The notes: generated from the letters alone by a model not told the origin. Counted from the stretch's first letter, positions 26,301 to 33,837 are shown. The stretch is 64,000 nucleotides of DNA from Siphonodentalium dalli (GCA_032622095.1 CP136061.1:257024077-257088076), one strand, 5' to 3'. Numbers and translations are program-made.

Positions 26301-29300
26301 GGAGAGGCGTGACCAGCCGGGTCAACTCAACCACCCGTCTTGAAGATATTTAGGAGCAAAGTGGATGTGAGCTAAGCCGTAGTCGCAGCAGGTCGATTCA
26401 TCAAGTGGTACGACCGCGCGAGTACCATCAGGACTCGTATACCACACCTCACATGATGCACCCCACGGCAAACAGGGTACCAAATTAGGGGACTATTATC
26501 CCTCGCAGTGGGGCGGTGGGCCTATTCTACACCGGGCCCACACGTGGAGACCGATGGTTACACTAAATTAGGGGACTATTATCTCTCGCAGTGGGGCGGT
26601 AGGCATAGTCTACGCCGGGCCCACACGTGGAGACCGATGGTTACACTATATCCTGTTCCGTGATTGGTCAACTACCAATCGGATCATGCATGTGACCCGC
26701 CATATCAAAAACCAGTCGTAAGTCGGGATTTGTTTACACTCTGCCAACGCATTCTCTTATATATGCGAGTCGACCATAGGTCGCCTCGCATATATAAGAG
26801 AATGCATTGGCCTATCAATTTTTTATCATTTTTTTTAAATAAATGTTTCTTACAATATTTAGGACATAAAATAAAAAACATCCATTACCCTGCACGGAGC
26901 CCCACACATATATCGAAGCATATAGAAGAGTGTCGTCTGCTCATGTTTGTCTGGGGTTCTGTATGGGTGAAATTAAAAAATTGTTAAAGAATACAAGAAA
27001 AATTATTAAAATTGTAAAAAATTTGATTGCGTAATTTTGTCACAGATAAACGTTAATTATACTCATTATCGCTTATAACTATAGAATAAAACAATAAGCC
27101 AATCAATCTGGGACATTTGACGTTCGGTGCGTAGCCATAGGAACAGCCTAATGCTCTATATCGCCATATGGTATCACCCGAATAGTCTGTTCTAAAAATA
27201 GACAAATAAACGGTCCCAATAAAATATTCGAAATAAAATCAATATTAATTGATAGAAGCCTTTCCGGACAGGGGTCTTCAGTTCATATTTATTATTTTTT
27301 ACCCACGCAACTATTTAAAAACAATTTATTTAAAGAGATAATCCATCTTTAATATAAGGGAGAAAGCTAGATCTTCGAAGTAAACAATATTACATAATCG
27401 TAATTATGTAACATTGTTTACTTCGAAGATGTAGCTTTCTCCCTTATATTAAATGCTGAAGAAGGCCATGAGGCCGAAGGCTTCTAAGTTGAGCTATCTG
27501 CTGATTATCTATACTAATTGAGTTCAGGATTTATCAGTCTGATCGTGTGAAAAGTTTCGATATATTTCAGCATCCATACTATACTGTATTTCAGCATCCA
27601 TACTATACTGTATTTCAGCATCCATATTATACTCCGAACAGTATGCAAGGTTTCCCGAACGACATTGGGCTTGTGAAGCTGAGTACACCAGTAGATTTTA
27701 AAGATGGCATCGACAAAGTGTGCCTTCCGGGGTACACATCAGAAGATTACGCCGGTAGATCGTGCATTATATCCGGCTATGGGGATACAAGGGGTAAGTG
27801 AAGTTCGTACCGACAGAGCCAGTTTTAACTCTGCTGTGCATGTCAAATATTTTAATTCTGTACTTCTTTGTGAGCCCTGGTCAGTTTGGAGGATTTCTGT
27901 CCATTTATGTTATTCGATCCATGCAAGTTCACCGTGGATCACAGCGAACAAAATCAGTGTGAATCCTGGTGATTCCATGGTGCCTCCCCCGGTTCTCAGT
28001 GTTTTGCACCCTCTTTACTTAAGGTACCATAACAATGCTCTTGAATGTTCCATGTAGAGACTGGAGTTTACTCGCATCCCACGATTTAGCCAAATTTCCG
28101 CGAAATTGATAATTTGAAGAAAACAAATTAAGTAACAGCATCACATTTCCCCATCAGCGCTAAATCAACAGGAGCAACCGAGATCGTAGTATATGGTTAA
28201 CGGTTATAGTACACCAAATACAAATTAGTAGAGTGATTTCCCCTGGCACTAGCTAGGATCAGCATAACAAAAATTCTGGCAACTGAATGGTCAATGATAC
28301 ATGGATGAAAAGTGCACGATAAAATGCACAAATGTGTTTCCCGTCGAGAAACATAAAATATAACCACATGGTAAACGGTTATGGCTGTCCAAATAGCGAA
28401 TAATTTATGGGAGGTGTTTGTGGGTTTTTTTTTCGATGTCATTTTTTGCTCAGTTTTAAGGGTAGTGTGACGTTTGTCAAGCTGCAGTGTGATTTACCAC
28501 ATACTTTTGGGCACATTTATGTGTGTCTAAAAGGACGTTCTTTAATTTCAAATACTCGTCCCCACCTCGGTATAGACAATCGACATCCAATTACTAGCAT
28601 TACATACCCGTATACACCCGATGTTGTCAGAAATAACTTATAGCAACCACCCAGGGTGCTTATACCTAAGGCAGGTGAATGACGTCATATATTGTTTTCT
28701 ATATCCATCAGTGATTTTTCAATATCGCGGGTATAGATTTTGCAGAATTGTCACGTGACTTCCGGTTAGCAACCGTGTGGATATTGCAAAAGAAACGCGG
28801 AATTGGAAATGAAGCATCGCGATAAAAATGAAAGTAACTACTTCACAAATTACGAAGAATTCACATGTGATTTAAGTCTATTAATTTAATTTAGAACAAT
28901 TTCGTTGGTCAGCTTAATGAAAACGAAATATGAAGTATGTCGCCGAAAAAAATGCAAATTTGAGGCACATCATGTGCGGTTGCTCCACTACGTGTCACGT
29001 ACGATTCATATTAATATTTGTATTGTATGCAAATATACCAGCATAGAACATTCAGCTATTGATATGTTAGATGACATTCTGAATTTGGAAGATGTGGATT
29101 GACTGCGCAGACTATGTTCATTCATCCGGCTGATAACCCTTAAGTTAGATACAATTGAATAATATTCAGTTGTTGTTGTTGTTGCTGTTGTTGTTGTTAT
29201 TGTTGTTGTTGTTGTTGTTGGAGATCATGATGATAATGATACTGGTGATTGTGACGACGAGTAGAGGAAGACGATAACGTGATGACAACGAAGACGGTGA

Positions 29301-32258
29301 TACTGATGACGAGGTTACGGTGATGATGTCTGGACGACGAGGACGACGAAAACGACTACCATGATGTTGATAATGATGACGATGATGGGAAGTTCGTGTA
29401 AAGATTGTACATATACTGCATCATTCTCAATCTTTTGTATATATTTTCTAATTGTATCTCAATATCTTTTTGATCAGAGAATAAACGTATTAAATTATAT
29501 GAACTGTACTCCTTTCACAGGCACCGGAAACGAAGACATCCTGAATTATGTGGACATCCGTGTCTTGGCAAATTCGGAATGCAGGACAAAATGGGGACAG
29601 AATATAATAAATAACGGCCACATATGTGTGGGAAATGGTCAGACGGGATCATGCACGGTGAGTTAGTGTTATATGTGTAACCGTTATATAATAACGGGGT
29701 TTAAAGATAGGGAGAAAAGTAGACGAAATTCACTTCTAGGTCGTTCCAGACCGCTCCAGGCTCGATATCCATAAAAATTGAGGCGCGTTATTCTGAGTGG
29801 TGCTATGATGTCAATAGAAGGGATACATTAGGAATATTCGAGCTTAAATCAAACTCAAAATTGACAGGGATCCGGCCGTGAGAGGGGGTTGAAGAAACGG
29901 AGACGATAACGTGATGACAACGAAGACGGTGATACTGATGACGAGGTTATGGTGATGAAGTCTGGACGACGAGGAATTATATGTACTGTATAGTAGACAC
30001 ATGTCTTAGCTTTGTGTGACCCACATTATGTGAGTAAAGGGGGATGCCCAATAGCAGTAGTGTCCACAAATAGAGGTACCATGTCTTGCCCACCGGAAGC
30101 TGACATAAGCTAATGATAGGCAGAGCACCCTGCCGTAAAGGCAGTTTCTGACATATAGTCATAAAGAATAGGAACAGAAAAGATAGAAGAAACCCAAAGA
30201 ACACATATAAATTTGTGTTATGATTTATGTTTCATAAAAAGAATTAATTTAAACTTTGTATGACCCACAAAATATTATTTTGTATACTGTACTGTTACAG
30301 TATAATGTTTGCAAACTATGCTAAAAACACGTACCAAGAGCGTTCCATTTGCATATACATTTTGTATACACTTATCTCTATGCAATTCATGTTATATTGG
30401 GGTCATTTTTCCAGTTGTTTTATTCCTTATTAAGCAATAAAGCCCCACATCCTCTGGTGTATTAGGTACCGAGTTTCTCATATACATCGTACCTGAATTA
30501 AACGTACACGCATTAATAGATAAGTTAAGTTAAGTTAACTCCGTGCAAATTAGGATATGCATACGTATACGTGATATATCAAGCACTAACAGCTATTGGG
30601 TTACAAGATAGTTGAAAATAAACGCTCTTTATATTGGGTTCATTAGTTATGTGTTTCTGTTTTTTAAATAAGAGATTTATTATGTCAGACTCACACATAC
30701 TATCACTAAAAGGTTTTTAGTGTCTTTGCTATATCAGATGTGCCGTTGTTAAAGCGACGTGATATATATCGTACCTGAATTAAAGGTACACGCATTTATA
30801 GATAAGTTATACATTTCCCAGATGGTATATTGGAGTTGTCCCATCCATAACATGACATGGTCAGACGGGATCATGCACGGTGAGTTAGTGTTATATGTGT
30901 AACCGTGATGGGTAAGTGGTGTTTAACCACGTAACATGACTGTCAGGGTAAGCGAACAAACGGACACAAAGTCAGAGTAATGCACTAGCAGGTTGACCAA
31001 AGGTCCTTTTAAAAGGTCACATAAGATTAGTGAAAAGCATACGGATTAAATATATTCCATGACCCCGAGAAATCAGGAAAAAATGTTGAATCTGATTATG
31101 TGTCAACATTTGTCCCATAAATGCGCAAATATGTTTCCATAATTCCATTGTTTCCCATTATTATCCCCGGTTAGTCAGTTGTCTATTGCATGTCAACCAC
31201 GACAATATGACAATTTTTCGGCAGAGTACCATATAATGCAGCAAACAAATATAGTTTGTCACATATTTCGGCTATGTACCTATACATACTGTATTATAAA
31301 TCAATGTAAATTTTCTCATACAAAAATGATGGGCGCACCCATTTCGCTGATGTGCGACACCTACCCACCAGCAGCATGCACCGCCCAGACTAGCATTAGT
31401 TTTCTAAGAATGCTCTGTCTGTGAATACGAATTCCAGTATTTACGTACATGCGATACATATAGGGCTTGGCGATTTTTTATCTTTATATTCCGTGAATAT
31501 TTAACCATTTCGTGACGAGAGACGCGCTGGTGCAGCATTACATATCATGACTGGGCCAGTGCATTATCTTATATATGCGGGACTACCCATGGGATATTTG
31601 CATATATAAGAGAATGCATATATAAGAGAATACATTGGCACAGGGTTTTCGCAAAATTTCAGGAAGCTCCAGTCATGGAAGGGCTAAATAATAACTGGCG
31701 TCTGATCATAACTAAATCACTGATTTCTGACTAAAAGTATTTAGATCAACATTTAAATGTAGATTTACAGATCTAATCGAGCATCGGTTGGCGATATATT
31801 CCATTCATGTTTAAATCGCAACTGGTGTCCCATCAAATGTATACGAGCATGAATGGTAACTCAAAACTAAATGCTGCTTTTTTAATACATGTCCCTAGAT
31901 ACACATTCAGAACTAAATGTATATTATACATATACATCGTGCATCAGTTGGTGATTTTTAGTCTTTTTACGACTAGCTCCTGACCAAATGGATACGAACA
32001 TGATTGGTAACTCAAAACTTAATGCTGCTTTTTGAGAACATGTATATATAATGCCAATATCGCCATTTACCGGAATGTTCTTCTAAATTTCAGGGAGATT
32101 CGGGAGGACCTCTCGTGTGTGATATGGGTGACCGATACGTTCTCACAGGAGTAACATCATTCGGATTTAAGACATGCCAACAGTATGACAAGCCAAGCGT
32201 TTACACCAGAGTGTCAACGTTCATGTCCTGGATCGAGTCGACCATGAGGCAGAACTGA
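13990..32258 (+). CDS. secreted chymotrypsin-like serine protease with N-terminal chitin-binding domain (six exons)
   Basis: Six exons join in frame: 13990-14347, 23940-24114, 24984-25080, 27571 (or 27595/27619)-27793, 29521-29657 and 32094-32258. Every intron is GT-AG; phases are 1, 2, 0, 1, 0. The product is 368 residues with the third exon-4 acceptor, 376 with the second and 384 with the first. Order of parts (368-residue form): signal peptide 1-29, peritrophin/CBM14 chitin-binding domain about 31-90, Thr/Pro linker 95-117, zymogen Cys122, activation site F129|IVNG, catalytic His174 (TAAHC), Asp225 (NDIGL) and Ser317 (GDSGGP). Family knowledge: peptidase S1 hydrolyses peptide bonds. Residues at chymotrypsin positions 189, 216 and 226 read Gly, Gly and Ser, so trypsin-like Arg/Lys specificity is unlikely. 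The chitin-binding domain suggests tethering to a chitinous matrix, gut lining or cuticle (inference). No AATAAA was found in the 300 bp after the stop. Confidence 0.92.
14495..15615 (+). mobile_element. 5'-truncated CR1-like LINE insertion in intron 1
   Basis: Plus-strand frames 14557-15051 and 15076-15324 resemble the C-terminal part of CR1-clade ORF2: [15 protein letters not shown] in another frame near 14525, [19 protein letters not shown] and a Cys cluster [11 protein letters not shown]. There are frameshifts and stops. It is flanked by CTAACCAGA(C/T)A at 14495-14505 and 15605-15615, a probable 11-bp target-site duplication with one mismatch. The 3' end carries AATAAAATATTG. Same orientation as the host gene; not functional. 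Confidence 0.85.
15631..16180 (+). mobile_element. foldback element F1, copy a
   Basis: Begins TTAAAGATGGATTATCT and contains the family core (GGCGATACCATATAGCGATA, GTTTATTTGTGACA) and the right arm with TTTCCGGACAGGGGTCTTCG. A 33-bp core segment is duplicated in tandem at about 15810-15870. The extreme right terminus is replaced after ACACATGT. No coding capacity. Confidence 0.75.
16193..16237. repeat. 45-bp direct repeat flanking F1 copy a
   Basis: CTCATTAAATAT...TCTAACCAGACAC...ACAACTGGAAAT nearly repeats the sequence left of F1 (14478-14505 continued at 15616-15630 after removing the LINE). It therefore also shows what the LINE target looked like before insertion. Confidence 0.7.
16255..16625. 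repeat. dispersed repeat R1, intron 1 copy (inverted relative to 25380-25745)
   Basis: Shares about 370 bp of diverged, reverse-complement similarity with intron 3. Matching landmarks include AATGGAGAATAAT, GAGTGGTACGG, ATGTTAGTAGAATGCTAC and CACGCACCCGAACAAGT. No ORF. Confidence 0.7.
16626..17305. other. intron 1 stretch without recognised feature
   Basis: AT-rich. Contains loosely repeated TAGCCA(C/T) motifs at 16745-16805 and 17235-17280, whose origin I do not recognise. Confidence 0.4.
17306..17731. repeat. 39-44-bp minisatellite (about 10 units)
   Basis: Tandem units share GAATAAGGTAACCATGTAAT. Two length classes alternate: 44-bp units starting ATCCTCTGCTTCG and 39-bp units starting TTATTATCG. 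The minus-strand frame at 17387-17629 is a by-product. Confidence 0.95.
17732..18512. other. intron 1 stretch without recognised feature
   Basis: Unique AT-rich sequence. A pair of ATACCCCGATGC(G/T)TTATACAATA repeats lies at about 17769-17810. No gene supported. Confidence 0.4.
18513..19833. repeat. 36-bp minisatellite (about 36 units)
   Basis: Unit begins AATGATCACCTCTTATAAAG with a 36-bp period; one unit near 18640 has a 9-bp deletion. The frame is open in most of the array (18724-19443, 19516-19830), repeating the 12-residue [12 protein letters not shown]. It has no start context, signal or domain, and unit variants are mostly amino-acid changing, so I do not call a gene. Each unit contains CTCTTATAAAGAG, an imperfect palindrome; the last unit has the perfect form CTCTTATAAGAG. 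Confidence 0.95.
19834..20465. other. intron 1 stretch without recognised feature
   Basis: Unique sequence; no gene, RNA or repeat that I can support. Confidence 0.4.
20466..21680. repeat. 1.2-kb long inverted repeat (foldback element F2)
   Basis: The left arm (about 20466-20885) and right arm (about 21255-21680) are reverse complements with moderate divergence. Landmarks are GGATAATTATATAAT, GCACAGCATCTAAAAATGG, CCAAGAGGCTACTCTA and CATTGGTTGAATCACGT. The left arm has a roughly 30-bp extra segment. A 127-residue minus-strand frame (21174-21557) lies in the right arm; the corresponding left-arm sequence is not open in the same frame, so it is probably not coding. Confidence 0.85.
21886..22263. 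mobile_element. hAT-type MITE, 378 bp
   Basis: Perfect 15-bp terminal inverted repeats, CAGGGGCGCCGGAAG and its reverse complement, flanked by a perfect 8-bp duplication GTCATACA (21878-21885 and 22264-22271). An 8-bp TSD with CAGGG termini is the established signature of hAT elements. G/C-rich subterminal GGGCAGGGGGG motifs are present and there is no transposase, so it is non-autonomous. Confidence 0.92.
22450..22852 (+). mobile_element. foldback element F1, copy b (left arm lost)
   Basis: Contains the F1 core (GGTGATACCATATAGCGATA, TTTATTTGTGACA) and a complete right arm ending AAAGAGATAATTCACCTTTAA. The left terminal arm is missing. Confidence 0.75.
22862..23930. repeat. foldback-like repeat R3 abutting exon 2
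   Basis: Left side GCTGAAGGGGTCACTCTC followed by repeated GAAGGGTACACAGG...TTGAAAATG(T)TG. The right side, near 23840-23915, holds the inverse: CCCTGTACATTTTCAAAACC and GAGCGACCCCTTCAAC. Further direct and inverse copies lie at 23145-23210, 23287-23355 and 23716-23765. Repeat R2 is nested at 23372-23735. The right edge stops about 25 bp before the exon 2 acceptor. Confidence 0.6.
23372..23735 (+). repeat. dispersed palindromic repeat R2, copy 1
   Basis: Shares TTTTATGGCGCGGGC, GTTGGCTTATTTGTGT, CATTATGAGTCGATA-type and TTTTCAGCACATTATCGACT motifs with copies at 37352, 57505 (inverted) and 58160. It ends near GTGCGAGTTTTCGG. No ORF; probably a non-autonomous element with internal symmetry. 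Confidence 0.75.
23940..24114 (+). CDS. protease exon 2: zymogen Cys, activation site, catalytic His
   Basis: Acceptor CGTTCCCAG|GC. The two leading bases complete a Ser codon with the last base of exon 1, followed by MCGIT. C122 would pair with the Cys in KVCLPG (exon 4), as in chymotrypsinogen. Mature N-terminus IVNG, then the FPWQASLQV strand, CGGVLI and TAAHC with catalytic His174. Donor AA|GTAAGT at 24115, phase 2. The acceptor is only about 25 bp from the edge of a foldback repeat. Confidence 0.93.
24220..24515. repeat. dispersed repeat R4, intron 2 copy
   Basis: Reverse-complement match of about 290 bp to 28195-28495 in intron 4. Landmarks are GTGCACTTTTCATCCATG, CATTGACCATTCAG and CTAATTTGTATTTGGTGTA. 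No coding content. Confidence 0.75.
24984..25080 (+). CDS. protease exon 3
   Basis: Acceptor TTTTCAG|TCGATCG; the first T completes an Asn codon with exon 2. The 97-bp exon reads through the FVVLGSNT strand and SKRVSGLYT, the position of the 70-80 loop and following strand in the S1 fold. Donor ACG|GTATGT at 25081, phase 0. It is too short to stand out as an ORF; I found it by requiring phase and fold continuity between exons 2 and 4. Confidence 0.9.
25081..25379. other. intron 3, 5' part without recognised feature
   Basis: AT-rich intronic sequence directly after the exon 3 donor. Confidence 0.4.
25380..25745. repeat. dispersed repeat R1, intron 3 copy
   Basis: Reverse complement of the intron 1 copy at 16255-16625, diverged, with matching blocks such as TTCGGGTGCGTGAAA, GTAGCATTATACTAACATCG and GTACCACTCCATAG. 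Confidence 0.7.
25746..26481. other. intron 3 stretch without recognised feature
   Basis: Includes two partial copies of CCACACCCTYCCGGTACCCC at 26106-26153. I do not recognise the sequence further. Confidence 0.4.
26482..26648. repeat. 83-bp tandem duplication
   Basis: Two units start AAATTAGGGGACTATTATC at 26482 and 26565 and differ at a handful of positions. They are more G/C-rich than their surroundings (GCAGTGGGGCGG, CCGGGCCCACACGTGG). Origin unknown. Confidence 0.9.
26692..27010. mobile_element. palindromic MITE with GTGACCC terminus, right end truncated
   Basis: Starts GTGACCCGCCATATC, like the complete element at 59041-59499. It carries one 67-bp palindrome module (26744-26810) and an internal segment (about 26880-26970, GAGCCCCACACATATA) that is inverted relative to its counterpart at 59225-59310. 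The right terminus is replaced by F1 copy c. Confidence 0.75.
27025..27357 (-). mobile_element. foldback element F1, copy c
   Basis: Reverse orientation: core motifs read as TATCGCCATATGGTATCACC and AAACGTTAATTATACTC. The terminal arm ends AAAGAGATAATCCATCTTTAA. Only one terminal arm remains. Confidence 0.75.
27351..27450. repeat. 100-bp near-perfect hairpin
   Basis: Arms of 48 nt (27351-27398 and 27403-27450) are reverse complements with two mismatches, running from AATATAAGGGAGAAAGCTA to its inverse. The loop is only about 4 nt. It begins at the very end of F1 copy c and lies 120 bp upstream of the first exon 4 acceptor. Confidence 0.95.
27561..27618 (+). promoter_or_regulatory. tandem triplicated 3' splice site
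   Basis: A 24-bp unit (CATCCATACTATACTG followed by TATTTCAG) occurs in tandem, so the same acceptor appears three times. A TACTAAT branch-point-like site lies at 27512-27518, with several AGs between it and the first acceptor, and each unit has its own TACTATA. Choosing among the three keeps frame and changes the protein by 0, 8 or 16 residues. Confidence 0.7.
27571..27793 (+). CDS. protease exon 4: catalytic Asp, three tandem acceptors
   Basis: Three acceptors ending TTTCAG lie at 27570, 27594 and 27618, 24 bp apart. All are in phase 0 and each is followed by codons for HPYYT. The last acceptor (exon from 27619) gives the normal S1 spacing into PNDIGLVKL, with the catalytic Asp. The earlier ones would insert one or two copies of [15 protein letters not shown] supplies the zymogen-disulfide partner. 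Donor AGG G|GTAAGT at 27794, phase 1. Confidence 0.88.
28195..28495. repeat. dispersed repeat R4, intron 4 copy
   Basis: Reverse complement of 24220-24515 (see that entry). It includes GCATAACAAAAATTCTGGCA and CATGGATGAAAAGTGCACGA. Confidence 0.75.
28496..29160. other. intron 4 stretch without recognised feature
   Basis: No gene or known repeat seen. A 65-residue plus-strand frame at 28905-29102 is Lys/Cys-rich at its start but matches nothing I recognise. Confidence 0.4.
29168..29221. repeat. GTT/TTG microsatellite
   Basis: About 17 TTG trinucleotides with three interruptions, followed by a GAT/GAC-rich purine tract to about 29390. Confidence 0.95.
29268..29342. repeat. 75-bp segment duplicated at 29899-29972
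   Basis: GACGATAACGTGATGACAAC through GTCTGGACGACGAGGA occurs in intron 4 and again in intron 5, with only two or three differences. Confidence 0.9.
29521..29657 (+). CDS. protease exon 5
   Basis: Acceptor CCTTTCACAG|GC completes a Gly codon with exon 4. Encodes [10 protein letters not shown], a Cys in SEC, and [13 protein letters not shown], the segment leading to the specificity pocket; the residue at chymotrypsin position 189 is Gly. Donor ACG|GTGAGT at 29658, phase 0. The last 23 bp and the donor are duplicated in intron 5 at 30857. Confidence 0.93.
29899..29972. repeat. second copy of the 75-bp intronic segment
   Basis: Direct-orientation copy of 29268-29342 on the other side of exon 5. 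The pair flanks exon 5 at a distance of 631 bp. Confidence 0.9.
29973..30856. other. intron 5, part without recognised feature
   Basis: AT-rich. A block reading ATCGTACCTGAATTAAA...GTACACGCATT...ATAGATAAGTTA occurs twice (about 30486 and 30768). No gene supported. Confidence 0.5.
30857..30906 (+). pseudogene. 50-bp copy of the exon 5 end plus its splice donor
   Basis: Identical over 50 bp to 29635-29684: the last 23 bp of exon 5 (through TCATGCACG), the GTGAGT donor and 27 bp of intron. It lacks an acceptor and the rest of the exon, so it is an intronic pseudo-exon fragment. Confidence 0.92.
30907..31500. other. intron 5 stretch without recognised feature
   Basis: No gene, repeat or regulatory site that I can support. 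Confidence 0.4.
31501..31687. mobile_element. short palindromic MITE in intron 5
   Basis: Starts TTAACCATTTCGTG and contains a variant palindrome module (about 31558-31636). It ends AGCTCCAGTCATGGAAGGGC followed by TAA. The right half resembles the inverse of sequences at 22365-22410 and 47590-47640 (CCTTCCATGACTGG). Confidence 0.55.
32094..32258 (+). CDS. protease exon 6: catalytic Ser and C-terminus
   Basis: Acceptor TAAATTTCAG|GGAGAT opens directly on [10 protein letters not shown] with catalytic Ser317. It continues through TSFGFKTC (positions 214-220) and KPSVYTRV, and ends with the amphipathic helix [10 protein letters not shown] and TGA at 32256-32258. The stop-codon region is tandemly duplicated just downstream. 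Confidence 0.95.
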   Translation, partial: GDSGGPLVCDMGDRYVLTGVTSFGFKTCQQYDKPSVYTRVSTFMSWIESTMRQN

Positions 32259-32317
32259 CGTCACTTAGGGAATCCTGGATCGAGTCGACCATGAAGCAGA
32301 ACTGATGTCACTTAGGG
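32226..32317 (+). repeat. 47-bp tandem duplication across the stop codon
   Basis: TCCTGGATCGAGTCGACCAT...CAGAACTGA...GTCACTTAGGG occurs at 32226-32270 and again at 32273-32317, with two substitutions (AGG/AAG and ACG/ATG). The second copy lies in the 3' UTR and would encode the same C-terminal residues if read. Confidence 0.93.
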
Positions 32318-32556
32318 CAACCGTCTTGGCTTCTCGTGGCTGGCAATTCAATAGAAGAGTGTCCCGACTTTAATAGTCGATGAGTGCATAATACGCTCAC
32401 GTATACAAAAGACAGTAACAAAAACTATGTAGTTTCGGCATTAACGATGCTAATGAATGTTGCGTATAAATAGCATTTACCTATCTCACAAGAATCAAGC
32501 ATAAAGATATTTGAAGGCAAACGTCAGTAGCACCGTTACATGTAAAACTACGCACC

Positions 32557-33078
32557 TTAAAGATGGATTATCTCTCCTAATAACAAAAAATGAAATAGTT
32601 GCGTGGGTATAAAATAATAAACATGAATTGAAGACCCCTGTTCGGAAAGGCTTCTATCAATTAATATTGATTTTATTTAGAATATTTTATTGAGATGATT
32701 AATTGGGACACTTTCTATTTTTAGAACACACCATTCAAGCGATACCATATAGCGACAGAGAGCATTAGGCTGTTCCGAACGTCCAATGTCCCAGAGTGAT
32801 TGTTGTATTGTTTTATTCCATAGTTATGGACGATAATGAGTCTAATTAACGTTCATTTGTGACAAAATTACACAAATACAATTTCTGGTCTGTTAACAGT
32901 AACTACTATTATTCGTTAGCTAAACAACCACACCTTTTAGACCAGAACATATTCGAAATAAAATCAATATTAATCGATAGAAGCATTTCCGGACAGGAGT
33001 CTTCGATTCATGTCTAATATTTTATACCCCGGTGTCTATATAATACATGTTTACAAAGAGATAATCCACCTCTAATAA
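32557..33078 (+). mobile_element. foldback element F1, copy d (most complete)
   Basis: Both terminal arms are present, about 140 bp each: TTAAAGATGGATTATCTCT at the left and AGAGATAATCCACCTCTAA at the right. Each arm carries an inverse CCGGACAGG(G/A)GTCTTCG-type block. The core includes ACCATATAGCGACA. No ORF, so it is non-autonomous. The TTAA at both ends may be the target site or part of the terminus; I cannot decide which. Confidence 0.85.
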
Positions 33079-33837
33079 GCATGTTGTCGTTCATTTTCTT
33101 GCGCCAGTGGTTTTGATGAAGAAAGTACAAGACAAAATTGGCAGTGTGTGAAGCGACCAAAGTGTGATTTTTCACTTATGTTTCTTTATTCCTTTATTAT
33201 CAGCCTGGCATGGCTTTTCGGTTAGTCGCAACTGCTAAATATATACACACACAAGCATTTGCTCTCGGTTCCTATTTGGAGCGGTAACGTGTGGTTTGTG
33301 GCAATATAAACACCTAGTATTTTTCGCTGAATAAATTGACAAAAATTCGCACTTAAATATTGCAAAAGTAAAATGTTGAGCACAAATAAATGTATAGGCA
33401 ATAGATTTGTTTAGAGTGCAGACAGTCGACCTAATATTGAACCACTCTCGACCTGTATTTTTTTATTTTGCGTATTTAGAGTATGTGTAACCAACTCAAA
33501 GCCAACGGGATATCTTTGATCTGCGTCATTCTCACTGACGACGACTAACCTGATTAGTCATCAGATGCTCATATTGTGAAATAAATAGATCTGAGATAAC
33601 TATATATATAGATGCACATATGGTGTAGCCAAGTTATTGCTCCGGACAAACGAGTTGCTGGTTCTGTAAAGTGCATGTTCGTGCGTGTATATAAAATGGT
33701 TACATGTATATTAGTATCATGTATATTAGTATTAAACGTGTGCAGTATTTGTGTTTCTACTCGTTGTCTTATTAACCTGTGATTACAAAGCACCCATTGA
33801 CGGGTACATCCCTTATTCCCATAGGACATATTAAGAT
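33079..33837. other. intergenic stretch without recognised feature
   Basis: Unique sequence with a short ATGTATATTAGTAT(C/T) duplication at 33707-33735. Confidence 0.4.
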
